Shown: positions 52,926 to 62,967, counted from the stretch's first letter. The stretch: 64,000 bases of DNA from Actinomycetes bacterium (GCA_022839745.1 JALHJB010000005.1:65665-129664); one strand, 5' to 3'. Made by a program: numbers and translations. The notes: generated from the sequence alone by a model not told the origin.

Positions 52926-54785
52926 GTGGACGATGTCGTATTCGGACGTAGATACAGAGTCATAGAGAAGATCGGCTCCGGCGGCATGGCCGACGTGTTC
53001 AAGGCCGTGGACGATGTCCTCGGCAGGACCGTCGCCGTCAAGGTGCTGCACCCGCGCTACGCGTCCGATCCCACGTTCGTGGCCCGGTTCCGCCAGGAAG
53101 CGCAGGCGGCGGCGAACCTCTCGCATCCCAACATCGTGAACATGTACGACTGGGGTCGCGACGGCGAGACGTACTACATAGTCATGGAGTACGTGAAAGG
53201 CACCGACCTGAAGTCGCTCGTAGCCCAGCAGGGCCCGCTCGACCCGCGCAAGGCGGCCGAGTACGCGGCGCAGGTGTGCAGCGCGCTTGCCGTGGCGCAC
53301 GGCTACGACATCATCCATCGCGACATCAAGCCGCATAACATCGTGCTCGCACCCGATGGCACGGTGAAGGTGATGGACTTCGGCATCGCACGTGCCGGGA
53401 ACACCACGATGACGCAGACGGGCTCGGTGCTGGGGACCGCTCAGTACATCAGCCCCGAACAGGCGCAGGGCAAGCAGCTGTCCCCCGCCTCCGACCTCTA
53501 CTCGCTCGGCGTCACCCTCTACGAGCTGGTGACCGGCAGGCCGCCGTTCGATGCGGACACCCCGGTCGCCACCGCGCTGCAACAGGTGAACGACGAGCCG
53601 ATCCCGCCGCGACAGGTGCGCGCGTCGATCCCTCCGGCGCTTGAGGCCGTGATCCTGCGCGCGATGCGCAAGAATCCCGCCGAGCGCTACACCTCGGCCA
53701 CCGAGATGCGCGACGACCTGCGTCGCGTGCTGAACGGCGACGGCCCCGCCGGCGGCGTGTACGCGGGTGCCGCATCGCCCGACCACACAAGCGTGTTGCC
53801 ACCGGTAGAGCGCGCGGCAAGCGCGCGGCCGGCGAGCGCCCCGCGTATGCAGCCCGTGCCCGAGCGCCGCATGAGCCCGTGGGCCTGGGTGGCGATCGTC
53901 GCCGCGCTGCTCGTAGTGGGCCTCGGTGTGGCATACGCGCTCGGCGCGTTCGGCGGCGGCGGCGTGGTCGTACCGCCGCTTGCGGGTCTCACCGAAGAGC
54001 AGGCACAGACCGAGCTCGAAGCCGCCGGACTCACGCTCGGCGTGGTCGGCACCGAGAACAGTGACACCGTGGAGCCGGGCATCATCATCAGCCAGGACCC
54101 GGAGGCGGGAGACAAGGTCGAGGAGGGCACCGCGATCAACATCGTGGTGAGCCTCGGCATCGAGCAGGTGGTCGTCCCTGACCTCACGGAGTACAAGGAA
54201 GCCGATGCGATCGCAGCGATCCGGTCCACCGGCGAGCTGGAGTACGACCACAGCGAGCCGGAGAACAGCACGGAGGTCGCCAAGGGTCTCGTCATCCGCA
54301 CCGAGCCTGCGGCCGGTGCACCCGTGCCCAAGGGCACGCCCGTCATCCTGTACGTTTCCGAGGGCGTTGAGCTGGTGAAGGTGCCCGACGTGACCGGCCT
54401 GTCGCTCGCCAAGGCGCAGGCGCAGCTCGAGGACATCGGCCTGAAAGCGAAGACCACGGAGGCGTTCAGCGACAGCGTGCCCAAGGGCAGCGTGATCTCA
54501 CAGAAGCCCGATCCCACCGTGCTGATCGAGGCCGGGAGCACGGTCACGCTCGAGATATCCAAGGGGCCCGAGGTGATCATCGTGCCGGACGTGCGCACAA
54601 TGAACGAGGCCGACGCCAAGAAGGCGCTCACGGACCTCGGCCTGGAGCCGAAGGTCACCTATGTGACGAGCCCGGACGATGGCATCGTGGTCAATCAGTT
54701 CCCGATCCCCGGCGCCTCCGCCAAGCGCGGCGACGTGGTCGAGATCGAGGTCGGCAAGACGCCCGGCGATGGTGCTGGCGACTAA
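52926..54785 (+). CDS. pknB: PASTA-domain serine/threonine protein kinase PknB
   Basis: 619 residues. Kinase domain (about 8-270): IGSGGMADVFKA, VAVKVLH, HRDIKPHNIVL, DFGIARAG and GTAQYISPEQAQG. A membrane helix lies near 322-345. Four extracytoplasmic PASTA repeats follow (about 347-415, 416-483, 484-550, 551-614), each with a VPD/VPP opening such as VKVPDVTGLSLAKAQAQL. PASTA modules sense muropeptides or lipid II, so the kinase reports on peptidoglycan and regulates the neighbouring SEDS/PBP fusion and FHA proteins. GTG follows GAGAGGGCGG. Confidence 0.96.
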   Translation: MDDVVFGRRYRVIEKIGSGGMADVFKAVDDVLGRTVAVKVLHPRYASDPTFVARFRQEAQAAANLSHPNIVNMYDWGRDGETYYIVMEYVKGTDLKSLVAQQGPLDPRKAAEYAAQVCSALAVAHGYDIIHRDIKPHNIVLAPDGTVKVMDFGIARAGNTTMTQTGSVLGTAQYISPEQAQGKQLSPASDLYSLGVTLYELVTGRPPFDADTPVATALQQVNDEPIPPRQVRASIPPALEAVILRAMRKNPAERYTSATEMRDDLRRVLNGDGPAGGVYAGAASPDHTSVLPPVERAASARPASAPRMQPVPERRMSPWAWVAIVAALLVVGLGVAYALGAFGGGGVVVPPLAGLTEEQAQTELEAAGLTLGVVGTENSDTVEPGIIISQDPEAGDKVEEGTAINIVVSLGIEQVVVPDLTEYKEADAIAAIRSTGELEYDHSEPENSTEVAKGLVIRTEPAAGAPVPKGTPVILYVSEGVELVKVPDVTGLSLAKAQAQLEDIGLKAKTTEAFSDSVPKGSVISQKPDPTVLIEAGSTVTLEISKGPEVIIVPDVRTMNEADAKKALTDLGLEPKVTYVTSPDDGIVVNQFPIPGASAKRGDVVEIEVGKTPGDGAGD

Positions 54786-54818
54786 CGCCTCGATCGCCGA
54801 GCACCGTAGAACGCACAC

Positions 54819-54849
54819 CGAACGGGTCCGCGATCAGCGGGCCTGTTCG
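54819..54849 (+). terminator. Terminator after pknB, overlapping the convergent gene end
   Basis: CGAACGGGTCCGC (54819-54831) pairs with GCGGGCCTGTTCG (54837-54849) with two G-T pairs. It spans the stop of the minus-strand phosphoribosyltransferase. Confidence 0.6.
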
Positions 54850-55499
54850 CGTTCGTGCCACGCCGCACGCAGGGCGGCGATCACCTCGGCGTCGGAGACC
54901 TGTCCGAACCGCGTGTAGTACTGGCCGACCGCCTGCATGTGAGGATCGACCCACAGCACCACCAGCTCGTCCGCGACCTGATGGAGCGCTTGTTCGGCCG
55001 AGGGTGACGCCACGGGCGCCGCAACGATGATGCGCGCCGCGCCACGGCGTCTGAGTGAGCGCGCCGCCGCCAGGAGCGTGAGTCCGGTGGCGATGCCGTC
55101 GTCCACGAGCACGACAACGCGTCCGGCGATCACCGGTGCGGCACGGTCTCCCCGGTACGCCGCGAGCCGGCGCCGGATCTCCGCACCCGCGCTCACGGCC
55201 TCCCGCTGGAGGTACTCCGCGTCGGCCACCAGGCGCTCGCCCGCGATGAGCTCGCCGTCGGCGTCGACCGCCGCGACGGCGTACTCGGGATTCCCCGGCG
55301 CGCCGATCTTCCGCACGACCTCGATGTCGAGATCGAGCCCGAGCGCGCGTGCCACCTCGGCGGCAACGATCACCCCGCCGCGCGGGACGCCGAGCACGAG
55401 CGTGTCCGCGGGAAGCGCCCGCCCAGGGCCACCGATACCCGGTCGTCCGGCAAGCGCCTCAGCCAGACGCCGGCCTGCGTCGATCCGATCGGTGAACAT
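54834..55499 (-). CDS. Phosphoribosyltransferase family protein
   Basis: 221 residues. The PRPP-binding motif is VVVLVDDGIATGLT (about 120-135). The N-terminal half has LGVPRGGVIVAAEVARALGL and IGAPGNPEYAVAAV, a pattern of the phosphoribosyltransferase-like proteins (annotated also with dienelactone hydrolase or universal stress neighbours). The ATG at 55499 follows GGGGGTGGG. The nucleobase substrate is unknown; salvage of a purine or pyrimidine is possible, as is a regulatory role. Confidence 0.8.
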   Translation of the reverse strand: MFTDRIDAGRRLAEALAGRPGIGGPGRALPADTLVLGVPRGGVIVAAEVARALGLDLDIEVVRKIGAPGNPEYAVAAVDADGELIAGERLVADAEYLQREAVSAGAEIRRRLAAYRGDRAAPVIAGRVVVLVDDGIATGLTLLAAARSLRRRGAARIIVAAPVASPSAEQALHQVADELVVLWVDPHMQAVGQYYTRFGQVSDAEVIAALRAAWHEREQAR

Positions 55500-55621
55500 C
55501 AGGCCCACCCCCTTCCGCAACAGGGCCTACCCACGTGTATTCCCACGTCTCAGCGCTCTGATGACCGGATGCACCGGACCGCCACCTGGTGGGCGGGTAT
55601 CATGAACGCGGAGGTGGCGAC

Positions 55622-56452
55622 ATGCTCACAGGACTCAACGATACCGTCAGGCTCGCCAACGGCGTGGAGATGCCGCGGCTCGGCCTTGGCACATACAAGT
55701 CGGCCGAAGGCGGCGATGTGGAGGGCTCGGTGCTCGCGGCTCTCGAGCTCGGCTACCGGAGCATCGACACGGCGTCGCTCTACGGCAACGAGGCCGGCAT
55801 CGGCCAGGCGATCGCCGCAAGCGGCGTTGCGCGAGACGAGATCTTCCTCACAAGCAAGGTCTGGAACGATGAGCAGGGCTACGACAATACGCTCGCGGCG
55901 TTCTCGCGCAGCCTCGAGCGGCTGGGCACCAGCTACCTGGATCTGTATCTCGTGCACTGGCCACGCGCGCAGGCGCACGACACCTGGCGTGCGATCGAGC
56001 GTCTCTATGCCGAGGGGGCTGTGCGGGCCATCGGCGTGTGCAACCATCTCGAGCATCATCTGGAGGCGCTGCTCAGAGTAGCCGACGTCGCCCCGATGGT
56101 GAACCAGTACGAGATGCACCCCTGGCTGCAGCAGCCGTCGCTGCGGGAGTACTGCGAAACGCACGGCATCGTGGTGGAGGCGTGGGCGCCGCTCATGAAG
56201 GGCCGCGTGGCCGAGGAGCCCGTGCTCGTTGAGATCGCGGCGCGCCACGGCAAGAGCCCAGCGCAGGTGGCGATCCGCTGGCTGTTGCAGCGCGGCGTGG
56301 TGACGATCCCCAAGTCGGTACACCGCGAGCGCATAGCCGAGAACGCCGGCGTGTTCGACTTCGGGCTCACCGACGCCGAGATGTCGGCGATCGACGCCGT
56401 GGACCGCGGGTACCGCTTCGGACCGGAACCGGACCGGGGCGGAGAGCGCTAA
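55622..56452 (+). CDS. Aldo/keto reductase
   Basis: 276 residues. The AKR tetrad is visible: Asp and Tyr in SIDTASLYGNE, Lys in FLTSKVWN and His in LYLVHWPR. The NADPH-binding end has IPKSVHRERIAENAGVFDF. It would reduce an aldehyde, ketone or sugar with NADPH. The ATG at 55622 follows GGAGGTGGCGAC; a TATCAT just upstream resembles a -10. The substrate is unknown. Confidence 0.9.
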   Translation: MLTGLNDTVRLANGVEMPRLGLGTYKSAEGGDVEGSVLAALELGYRSIDTASLYGNEAGIGQAIAASGVARDEIFLTSKVWNDEQGYDNTLAAFSRSLERLGTSYLDLYLVHWPRAQAHDTWRAIERLYAEGAVRAIGVCNHLEHHLEALLRVADVAPMVNQYEMHPWLQQPSLREYCETHGIVVEAWAPLMKGRVAEEPVLVEIAARHGKSPAQVAIRWLLQRGVVTIPKSVHRERIAENAGVFDFGLTDAEMSAIDAVDRGYRFGPEPDRGGER

Positions 56453-56465
56453 GCGCGTATCCTCG

Positions 56466-57719
56466 TTACTCCGACGTGTAGAACCGCACGCCCGCAGGAT
56501 CGCGCGCATCCTCAGCGCTGCCACCCAGGTGCGAGGTCGTATCGTCCCACGCCTGCTGGATGCGCGTCCGATCGGCCGTATCCACGCCGGGGTACGCCGC
56601 GTCGGCGAGCACGTCGCCGATCGGCAGCACGCGGTGCTCCTTGCCGGCCTCATCGGTATCATCCACCCACACCGGCACGTACTCCACCGTCACGAGCGAT
56701 GTGATGCCGCTGCGCATGTCCTTCTCGAAACCGAGCTCCAGCAGCAGCCCCGTGTTGCGGTACCGCTCACGCTGGTTGGACACGAAGTTGCCGAGCGAGT
56801 GGATGATGAACCCGGTACGTGCGCTGCCGTCCTCCCGGGTAGCCGCCACCGTCTCCATCGGCTGGATCACGTGCGGGTGGCTGCCGAGCACCACATCGGC
56901 GCCTGCCTCGATCATCGCCGTCTCCACGGCTTTCTGCGCCTCGGACGGCTGGCGCTGATACTCCACGCCGTTATGGATGCTCACGATCACGAGGTCAGGC
57001 TCGAGCTGCCGGGCATGCTTCACATCGGCGATCATCCGGTCGGTGTCGACGACATCGACCATCCACTTCTTGTCCGACGGCGCGGTGAAGCCGTTCATCC
57101 CGTACGTGTACGCGAGGACGGCGACCTTCGCGCCGTTGACCTCGGCCACCAGGATGCGCTCGGCCTCCTCGGCCGTGCGGGCGGTGCCGGTGTGCTGCGC
57201 ACCGAGTTCATCGAGCACGTCGAGCGTGCGCGTGAGGCCCGTGGGCCCACGGTCGAGCGTGTGGTTGTTCGCGGTGGTGAGCACATCAAAGCCCGACTTC
57301 ACGAGCGCCGCGGCGAACGAGTCGGGTGAGTTGAACGTCGGGTAGCCGGTATACCCGCGGTCGGCTCCCGCGAGCGTGGTCTCCAGGTTGCCGATCGCCA
57401 GATCGGCGGCGCTGATCCGTGGCGCCACCGGCGCGAAGCATGGCTCGAAATCGTATCCGTCGGCGACCCTGGCGGATGTGAGCTGCGGCGTGTGCACCAT
57501 GAGGTCGCCCACCGCAAGGATCGTGAAGCGATCTACCGGCGGCTCCGGCTCGGCCACCTGCCGCTCGACTGTGGCACTCGGCCACACGCCGCCCACAGTG
57601 GTGGCGCTCGCGAGGTCGGGAGCCACCGCTCCCGGGACCCAGATCAGGCCGGCAAGGGTGAGTGCCGCCGTCACGAGCACAACGGCAAGCGACACCCCTA
57701 TGGCTTTGAGTGCCCGCAT
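56466..57719 (-). CDS. CapA-family (PGA capsule synthesis-like) metallophosphoesterase
   Basis: 417 residues. A membrane anchor (about 3-25) is followed by a CapA domain: FTILAVGDLMVHTPQL, ISAADLAIGNLETTLAG, GFDVLTTANNHTLDRGP, VIVSIHNGVEYQRQP, VVLGSHPHVIQPME and IIHSLGNFVSNQ. These form a metallophosphatase-like metal site. Poly-gamma-glutamate capsule export is known for CapA in Bacillus, but other CapA proteins have other envelope roles. ATG at 57719 after GAGGGG is preferred over the longer GTG, which would lie right at the -10. Confidence 0.87.
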   Translation of the reverse strand: MRALKAIGVSLAVVLVTAALTLAGLIWVPGAVAPDLASATTVGGVWPSATVERQVAEPEPPVDRFTILAVGDLMVHTPQLTSARVADGYDFEPCFAPVAPRISAADLAIGNLETTLAGADRGYTGYPTFNSPDSFAAALVKSGFDVLTTANNHTLDRGPTGLTRTLDVLDELGAQHTGTARTAEEAERILVAEVNGAKVAVLAYTYGMNGFTAPSDKKWMVDVVDTDRMIADVKHARQLEPDLVIVSIHNGVEYQRQPSEAQKAVETAMIEAGADVVLGSHPHVIQPMETVAATREDGSARTGFIIHSLGNFVSNQRERYRNTGLLLELGFEKDMRSGITSLVTVEYVPVWVDDTDEAGKEHRVLPIGDVLADAAYPGVDTADRTRIQQAWDDTTSHLGGSAEDARDPAGVRFYTSE

Positions 57720-57767
57720 GCGAGGACCCCTCACCTGGTGCGCGGCCGGAGGTGGCGGAACGGCCAC

Positions 57768-57773
57768 ATTCTA
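57768..57773 (-). promoter_or_regulatory. -10 element of the CapA gene
   Basis: TAGAAT on the minus strand lies about 49 bases upstream of the ATG at 57719, setting the start of transcription beyond the alternative GTG start. Confidence 0.5.
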
Positions 57774-57869
57774 CGGGGCGCCGAAGCAAAACGCACGCCG
57801 TGACCGGGCACGGGCGCCGATGGACGCGCCCGGCACCGGTGGTCCAGGGTGCGGCTTACCAGCGTCCGC

Positions 57870-59543
57870 CTAGCCCTCCACCCCGTCGGCGTTCCTGATC
57901 TCCTTGCGCCTGATCTTCCCGCCGAGGGTCTTGGGCAGCTCGTCTGTGAACTCCACGATGCGCGGGTACTTGTACGGCGCGGTCGTCTTCTTCACGTGGT
58001 CCTGGAGCTCCTTGGCGAGCTCCGGTGAGCCGGTCCAGCCCTTGGCGAGCACGATCGTGGCCTTCACCACGAGCCCCCGCACGGGATCGGGGGCTGCGGT
58101 CACCGCGCACTCCACCACAGCCGGATGCTCGATGAGCGCGCTCTCCACCTCGAAGGGCCCGATGCGGTAGCCCGAGCACTTGATGACGTCGTCGTTGCGG
58201 CCCACGAAGTAGTAGTAACCGTCCGGGTCGCGCCAGGCCACGTCCTTGGTATCGTAGTACGCTCCGCCAACGGCGGCCTCGGTCATCGCGTCGTCATGGT
58301 AGTAACCCACGAACAGTCCCGGAGGATACGCGTCCTTGAGGCCGGTCACGCAGATCGTGCCTTCCTCGCCGTCCTCGGCCTCCAGACCGTCCTCGGTCAT
58401 GAGCTTCATGTTGAGCAGCGGCGACGGCTTGCCCATCGAGCCGGGGCGCGGCTCCACCCACGGGAACGTGGCCACCATCACCGGGCCTTCGGTCTGGCCG
58501 AAGCCCTCCCGGATCTTCTTGCCCGTGAACGCCTCCCACTGCTTGGTGACCTCAGGATTGAGCGGCTCGCCCGCGGTGGCAAAGGTCTCCACGCTCGAGA
58601 AGTCGTACGCCGATACGTCCTCCTGCAGCATGAACCGGTACATCGTGGGCGGCACGCAGAACGTGCGGACGCGGTAGTCTTGCACCTTCCGCATCAACGT
58701 CGCCGGCACGAACTTCTTCATGTCGTACCCGAGGACGGTGGCGCCGCAGATCCACTGGCCGTAGATCTTGCCCCAGCCGAACTTGGCCCAACCTGAGTCC
58801 GAGACGGTGAGGTGCAGCTCGTTCTCTCGCACCTGCAGCCAGTACCGGGCGGTGATGATATGGCCGAGCGGGTGGAGGAAGTTGTGCATCACCATCTTGG
58901 CCAGACCTGTGGTGCCCGAGGTGAAGTAGATGAGCATCGTGTCGTAGCCGCCGGGGTACGCCTCGCCGGTGGGCCGCGCCCACTCATCGCTGTGCGCTTC
59001 GAGCAGCTCATCAAAGGAGAGCCACCCGTCGCGCGCGGGGCCCGCCACGATGCATGTCTCGATGGTCGGCGCGTTCGAGCGCGCGCCATCCACCTGTGAA
59101 AGCACGTACGCGTCATCCACGCACACCATCATCTTCACGCCCGCGCTCTCGGCACGATAGACGAGGTCCTTGGTGGTCAGCTGTACCGAACCAGGGATGA
59201 GGATCGCGCCGATCTTGTGGAGCGCTACCGCGGTGATCCAGTACTCCCAACGGCGGCGCAGCACGAGCATGACCACATCGCCCTTGCTGATGCCGAGGTC
59301 GGAGAACGCGTTCGCCATGCGGTTCGAGAGCCGCGAAACGTCCGAGAACGTGAACGTGCGCTCAGCGCCATCGTCGTCACACCACACGAGCGCTCGCTTC
59401 TCCGGTTCAACGCGCGCCCATTCATCCACAACGTCATAGCCGAAGTTGAAATCATCGGTGGGTTCGATGCGGAAGTTCTCGCGGAAGTCCTCGTACGAAT
59501 CGAACTCGATACGTGGACAGTACTGCTTGAGGATGTGGTCCAT
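57870..59543 (-). CDS. Acyl-CoA synthetase (AMP-forming, ACSM-type)
   Basis: 557 residues. Adenylate-forming motifs: A3-like LIYFTSGTTGLAKMVMHN, A5-like GFGQTEGPVMVATF, DVAWRDPDGYYYFVGRNDDVIKCSGYRIGPFEVE, and the C-terminal catalytic Lys in LGGKIRRKEI. The overall pattern, with WAKFGWGKIYGQWICGAT, matches medium-chain or benzoate-like acyl-CoA synthetases. It would activate a carboxylic acid, whose product may feed the 2-oxoacid oxidoreductase block that follows on the same strand. ATG at 59543 follows AGGAGATCAC. Confidence 0.9.
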   Translation of the reverse strand: MDHILKQYCPRIEFDSYEDFRENFRIEPTDDFNFGYDVVDEWARVEPEKRALVWCDDDGAERTFTFSDVSRLSNRMANAFSDLGISKGDVVMLVLRRRWEYWITAVALHKIGAILIPGSVQLTTKDLVYRAESAGVKMMVCVDDAYVLSQVDGARSNAPTIETCIVAGPARDGWLSFDELLEAHSDEWARPTGEAYPGGYDTMLIYFTSGTTGLAKMVMHNFLHPLGHIITARYWLQVRENELHLTVSDSGWAKFGWGKIYGQWICGATVLGYDMKKFVPATLMRKVQDYRVRTFCVPPTMYRFMLQEDVSAYDFSSVETFATAGEPLNPEVTKQWEAFTGKKIREGFGQTEGPVMVATFPWVEPRPGSMGKPSPLLNMKLMTEDGLEAEDGEEGTICVTGLKDAYPPGLFVGYYHDDAMTEAAVGGAYYDTKDVAWRDPDGYYYFVGRNDDVIKCSGYRIGPFEVESALIEHPAVVECAVTAAPDPVRGLVVKATIVLAKGWTGSPELAKELQDHVKKTTAPYKYPRIVEFTDELPKTLGGKIRRKEIRNADGVEG

Positions 59544-59598
59544 GTGATCTCCTGATGGGCGCACGGCGTGCCGGACAGACAGACGCGGGTTTGTGCCG

Positions 59599-60150
59599 CT
59601 ACTCGACGATGACGGTCACGAACTGGGCCGGCTCATCGCCGCCGCACTTCTGCCCGTGCGGGTGCGTGGGATTGAAGTAGATGCTGTCGCCCTCTTCGAG
59701 GACGAGTTCGTGATCGTCGTACGTGACGATCACGGTGCCCTTGATCACCAGGTTGAACTCCTGGCCGCGATGCGTCACGAGATCGGCCGGCTCATCGGAG
59801 GGGTCGAGCGTCACCAGCAATGGCTGCATGATCTTGTGAGCGAACCCCCATGCGAGGTCCTGGTAGTTGTAGCCGGGATAGCGGTCCACGGTGCGGCCGG
59901 TGCCGGCTTTCACCACCTGGAACGTGTCGAGCCGCCCGGGAATGCCGGTGAGAATCTCGGTGAGGTCCACGCCGAACTTGCTCGCCATATGGAAGATGGC
60001 CGAGATGGGCACGTCGGCCCCGGTCTCCTCGTAGGCGATGTACGTCTCGAGATCGATGCCGAGATCGGCGGCCATGTCCTCACGCGGGATGTCGCACGAT
60101 TCGCGTAGCCCCTTGATCCTGAGACCGATGTCCTTGAACTGCGTGGTCAT
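59599..60150 (-). CDS. XRE-type HTH regulator with cupin domain
   Basis: 183 residues. The N-terminal helix-turn-helix (about 7-65, IGLRIKGLRESCDIPREDMA) is followed by a cupin (about 105-183) with THRGQEFNLVIKGTVIV and EEGDSIYFNPTHPHGQKC, a His-rich metal or ligand site. The HTH plus cupin layout is typical of small-molecule-sensing regulators. Its gene lies between the acyl-CoA synthetase gene and the oxidoreductase genes and probably controls them. ATG at 60150 follows AAGGAG. Confidence 0.88.
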   Translation of the reverse strand: MTTQFKDIGLRIKGLRESCDIPREDMAADLGIDLETYIAYEETGADVPISAIFHMASKFGVDLTEILTGIPGRLDTFQVVKAGTGRTVDRYPGYNYQDLAWGFAHKIMQPLLVTLDPSDEPADLVTHRGQEFNLVIKGTVIVTYDDHELVLEEGDSIYFNPTHPHGQKCGGDEPAQFVTVIVE

Positions 60151-60179
60151 GCGCCGCTCCTTACCTCGGAGTGCCGTCT

Positions 60180-60770
60180 CTACTCGACTGCCCAGTCGTC
60201 GGGCAGCGAGCACACCGGCACCGACTCCCCGTCTTCATTCAACATGCCGATCTCGAACGCCTTGCGGTTCTTGGGCAGCAGGTGCGCCTTCTTGGGGGGC
60301 ACGCTCTTGGCGATGGCCTCGTCAAGCGCGCGCGGGTCGCAGAAGCCGATCTCACGCAGCAGCTTGCCCACGAGGATCACGCTTGCCAGACCCTTGAGGC
60401 CGTTGTCCTCGGCGAGTTGCGTGGAAGGCACCGGGAAGATGTCCACATCGTCGCGCTCCGGAAGGCGCTGGCACATCGTGGAGTCCACGATGATCTTGCC
60501 GCCCGGCACCACCGCGTCGGCGAACTTGTCGAGCGAGGGCTGGTTCATCGCCACGAGCACGTCCGGCTCGAGCACCAACGGCGAGCCGATCGGCTCATCA
60601 GAGAGGCACACGCTGCAGTTGGCCGTGCCGCCGCGCATCTCCGGGCCGTAGCTCGGCAGCCACGAGAGCTCACGTTTCTCGATGAGGCCGGCGTAGGCGA
60701 TCAGCTTACCGGCGAACAGGATGCCCTGGCCGCCGAAGCCCGCCAGAAGGATGTTGACCGTGGGTGCCAT
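60180..60770 (-). CDS. 2-oxoacid:ferredoxin oxidoreductase, gamma subunit
   Basis: 196 residues. The gamma-family signature NILLAGFGGQGILFAGKLIAY, then SWLPSYGPEMRGGTANCSVC and VLEPDVLVAMNQPSLDKF, are typical. The pattern favours 2-oxoglutarate or branched-chain (Kor/Vor) enzymes over pyruvate. ATG overlaps the beta-subunit stop by one base. It is the last of the gamma-beta-alpha-delta genes on the minus strand. Confidence 0.9.
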   Translation of the reverse strand: MAPTVNILLAGFGGQGILFAGKLIAYAGLIEKRELSWLPSYGPEMRGGTANCSVCLSDEPIGSPLVLEPDVLVAMNQPSLDKFADAVVPGGKIIVDSTMCQRLPERDDVDIFPVPSTQLAEDNGLKGLASVILVGKLLREIGFCDPRALDEAIAKSVPPKKAHLLPKNRKAFEIGMLNEDGESVPVCSLPDDWAVE

Positions 60771-61624
60771 CAGGCCTCGCCTCCCTCGGCGGCAGGATCC
60801 GCCGTGTCGCCCTTCTCCACGTTGCCTCCGGCAAGCGCGAGAGCCCGCGCGGCGGCCGCCTCGGCCACGTTGGCGAACCCATCGGCCTTGACGTCCTTGT
60901 ACACGCCGAGCGGGTAGTACGGAAGCATGTTGTCGCGCATCCACTGGAGCGCGTCTGACGGCGAGAGGCCCCAGTTGGTAGGGCATGTGGAGACGACCTC
61001 GATGATGGTGTAGCCCACGCCCTCGATCTGGTACTCGAAGGCCTTCTTGATTGCCCGCTTGGCGGCACGCACGTTCTTGGGCGTATCGACCGTGACCCGC
61101 TGAGCGAGCGCGACACCGTCGAGCGTGGAGAGCATCTCCACGACGCGAATCGGGAAGCCCGCCTCGTTCACGTCGCGCCCGTACGGACTCGTCTGCGTGA
61201 TCTGGTTCGGCAGCGACGTGGGTGCGAGCTGCCCTCCGGTCATACCGTAGATGGCGTTGTTGATGAAGATGATGGTGATCTTCTCGCCACGCGTGGCGGC
61301 GTGCACGGTCTCGGCCATGCCGATCGACGCGAGGTCGCCGTCGCCCTGGTAGGCGAAGACGACGTTGCCGGGCAGCGCGCGCTTAAGGCCGGTGGCCACC
61401 GCCGGGGCGCGGCCGTGCGCGGCCTGCACCATATCGCAGCCGAAGAACTCGTACGCGAGCACCGAGCAGCCCACCGGCGCGACACCGACGGTCGTGCCCT
61501 CGATGCGGAGCTCGTCCATCGTCTCGGCCACGAGGCGATGCACGATACCGTGCGTGCACCCGGGGCAGTACGAGAAGGGTGCTTCCGTGAGGGCTTCGGG
61601 GCGCTTGTAGACGACCTTGCTCAC
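60770..61624 (-). CDS. 2-oxoacid:ferredoxin oxidoreductase, beta subunit
   Basis: 284 residues. TPP-binding and core features: [54 protein letters not shown] (TPP GDG motif), [21 protein letters not shown] at 61624 overlaps the alpha stop (GTGA). Together with alpha it decarboxylates a 2-oxoacid and reduces ferredoxin, releasing an acyl-CoA. Confidence 0.93.
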   Translation of the reverse strand: MSKVVYKRPEALTEAPFSYCPGCTHGIVHRLVAETMDELRIEGTTVGVAPVGCSVLAYEFFGCDMVQAAHGRAPAVATGLKRALPGNVVFAYQGDGDLASIGMAETVHAATRGEKITIIFINNAIYGMTGGQLAPTSLPNQITQTSPYGRDVNEAGFPIRVVEMLSTLDGVALAQRVTVDTPKNVRAAKRAIKKAFEYQIEGVGYTIIEVVSTCPTNWGLSPSDALQWMRDNMLPYYPLGVYKDVKADGFANVAEAAAARALALAGGNVEKGDTADPAAEGGEA

Positions 61625-62694
61625 CTCGCACCTCCTTCCAGCGACGCGGCGATCCGCTCGATAGCGGCGAGCGTCTCGACGGGTGTGGGGATGATGCCGC
61701 CGGCGCGGCCGAAGAACTCCACCGGCACGCGGCCACAGACGGCAAGGCGCACGTCCTCGACCATCTGGCCCATGTTCATCTCCACGGTAAGGATGGCCTT
61801 CGCGCGGTCCGCCGCCGCGCCGATCGCGTTGACCGGGAACGGCCACAGCGTGATCGGACGGATGAGGCCGACTTTGATGCCCTTCTCGCGCGCCTTGTTC
61901 ACAGCGCTTCGCGCGATGCGCGAGCTGGCGCCGAAGGCCACGACCACGATGTCGGCGTCGTCGACGAGGTACTCCTCCGCCCGCTGCTCGGCGGCCTTGA
62001 TGCGCTCGTACCGCTCGAACCGCTCGATGTTGGTGTCCTCGAGCTCCTCGGGCTTGAGGTAGAGCGAATTCACGACGTTGTGCGGGCGCTCGCCCCTGTG
62101 GCCGGTGACCGCCCACGGCTTCTCGGGGAGCTCGGTCTTGGGCTCGGGCAGGACCACGGGCTCCATCATCTGGCCGAGCATTCCGTCGGCGAGGATCATC
62201 ACCGGCATCCGGTACTCGTCGGCAAGGTCGAACGCGCGGAAGACATAGTCGGTCATCTCCTGCACCGTGGAGGGTGCGAGCACGATGAGATGGAAGTCGC
62301 CGTGGCCGGTGGCGCGGGTGGCCTGGAAGTAGTCGGATTGCGAGGGCTGGATGCCCCCGAGGCCGGGGCCGCCGCGCTGCACGTTGATGATGACACCCGG
62401 CAGGTCGGCGCCCGCCATGTAGCTGATGCCCTCGCCCTTGAGCGAGATGCCCGGCGAACTCGAGGACGTCATCGCGCGCTTGCCGGCCGCCGATGCGCCG
62501 TACACCATGTTGATGGCCGCGATCTCACTCTCGGCCTGCAGGTAGACGCCGCCGGCCTTGCCCATGCGCTTGGCCATGTAGGCGGCAAGCTCGGTCTGCG
62601 GCGTGATGGGATAGCCGAAGAAGAACCGGCAACCGGCGCGGATGGCCGCCTCGGCCAGCGCTTCGTTGCCTTTCATGAGGACTTTCTCGGTCAC
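61621..62694 (-). CDS. 2-oxoacid:ferredoxin oxidoreductase, alpha subunit
   Basis: 357 residues. The alpha fold opens [30 protein letters not shown], with [35 protein letters not shown] and [22 protein letters not shown], and ends [17 protein letters not shown]. These match KorA/VorB-type subunits. It sits 7 bases after the ferredoxin-type delta subunit, and overlaps beta by 4 bases. Confidence 0.93.
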   Translation of the reverse strand: MTEKVLMKGNEALAEAAIRAGCRFFFGYPITPQTELAAYMAKRMGKAGGVYLQAESEIAAINMVYGASAAGKRAMTSSSSPGISLKGEGISYMAGADLPGVIINVQRGGPGLGGIQPSQSDYFQATRATGHGDFHLIVLAPSTVQEMTDYVFRAFDLADEYRMPVMILADGMLGQMMEPVVLPEPKTELPEKPWAVTGHRGERPHNVVNSLYLKPEELEDTNIERFERYERIKAAEQRAEEYLVDDADIVVVAFGASSRIARSAVNKAREKGIKVGLIRPITLWPFPVNAIGAAADRAKAILTVEMNMGQMVEDVRLAVCGRVPVEFFGRAGGIIPTPVETLAAIERIAASLEGGAR

Positions 62695-62701
62695 GTTATC
62701 C

Positions 62702-62908
62702 CTACCTTTCGACCGTGATGGCGACGTCGGGGCACATGACGGCGCAGTTGGCGCAGCCGGTGCACAGCGACTCGTCGGTCAGCATCGCGGGGTGATACCC
62801 CTTGTCGGTGATCGTGTCAGGATCGAGCACGATGCACGTGCTCGGACAGACGTCCACGCACAGGCCGCAGCCCTTGCAGTAGCGTCCGTCGACGATGATA
62901 CGGGCCAT
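62702..62908 (-). CDS. 2-oxoacid:ferredoxin oxidoreductase, delta (2[4Fe-4S] ferredoxin) subunit
   Basis: 68 residues. Two complete cluster motifs: [15 protein letters not shown] and [13 protein letters not shown] (CxxCxxCxxxCP). It would carry electrons from the alpha-beta core. It is the first gene of the four-subunit unit. ATG follows GGAGG. Confidence 0.94.
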   Translation of the reverse strand: MARIIVDGRYCKGCGLCVDVCPSTCIVLDPDTITDKGYHPAMLTDESLCTGCANCAVMCPDVAITVER

Positions 62909-62967
62909 TCGGAGACCTCCTCGTGCAGACGGGAGCGAGCTCCCGGGGTAGTGACATGCCCGACACC

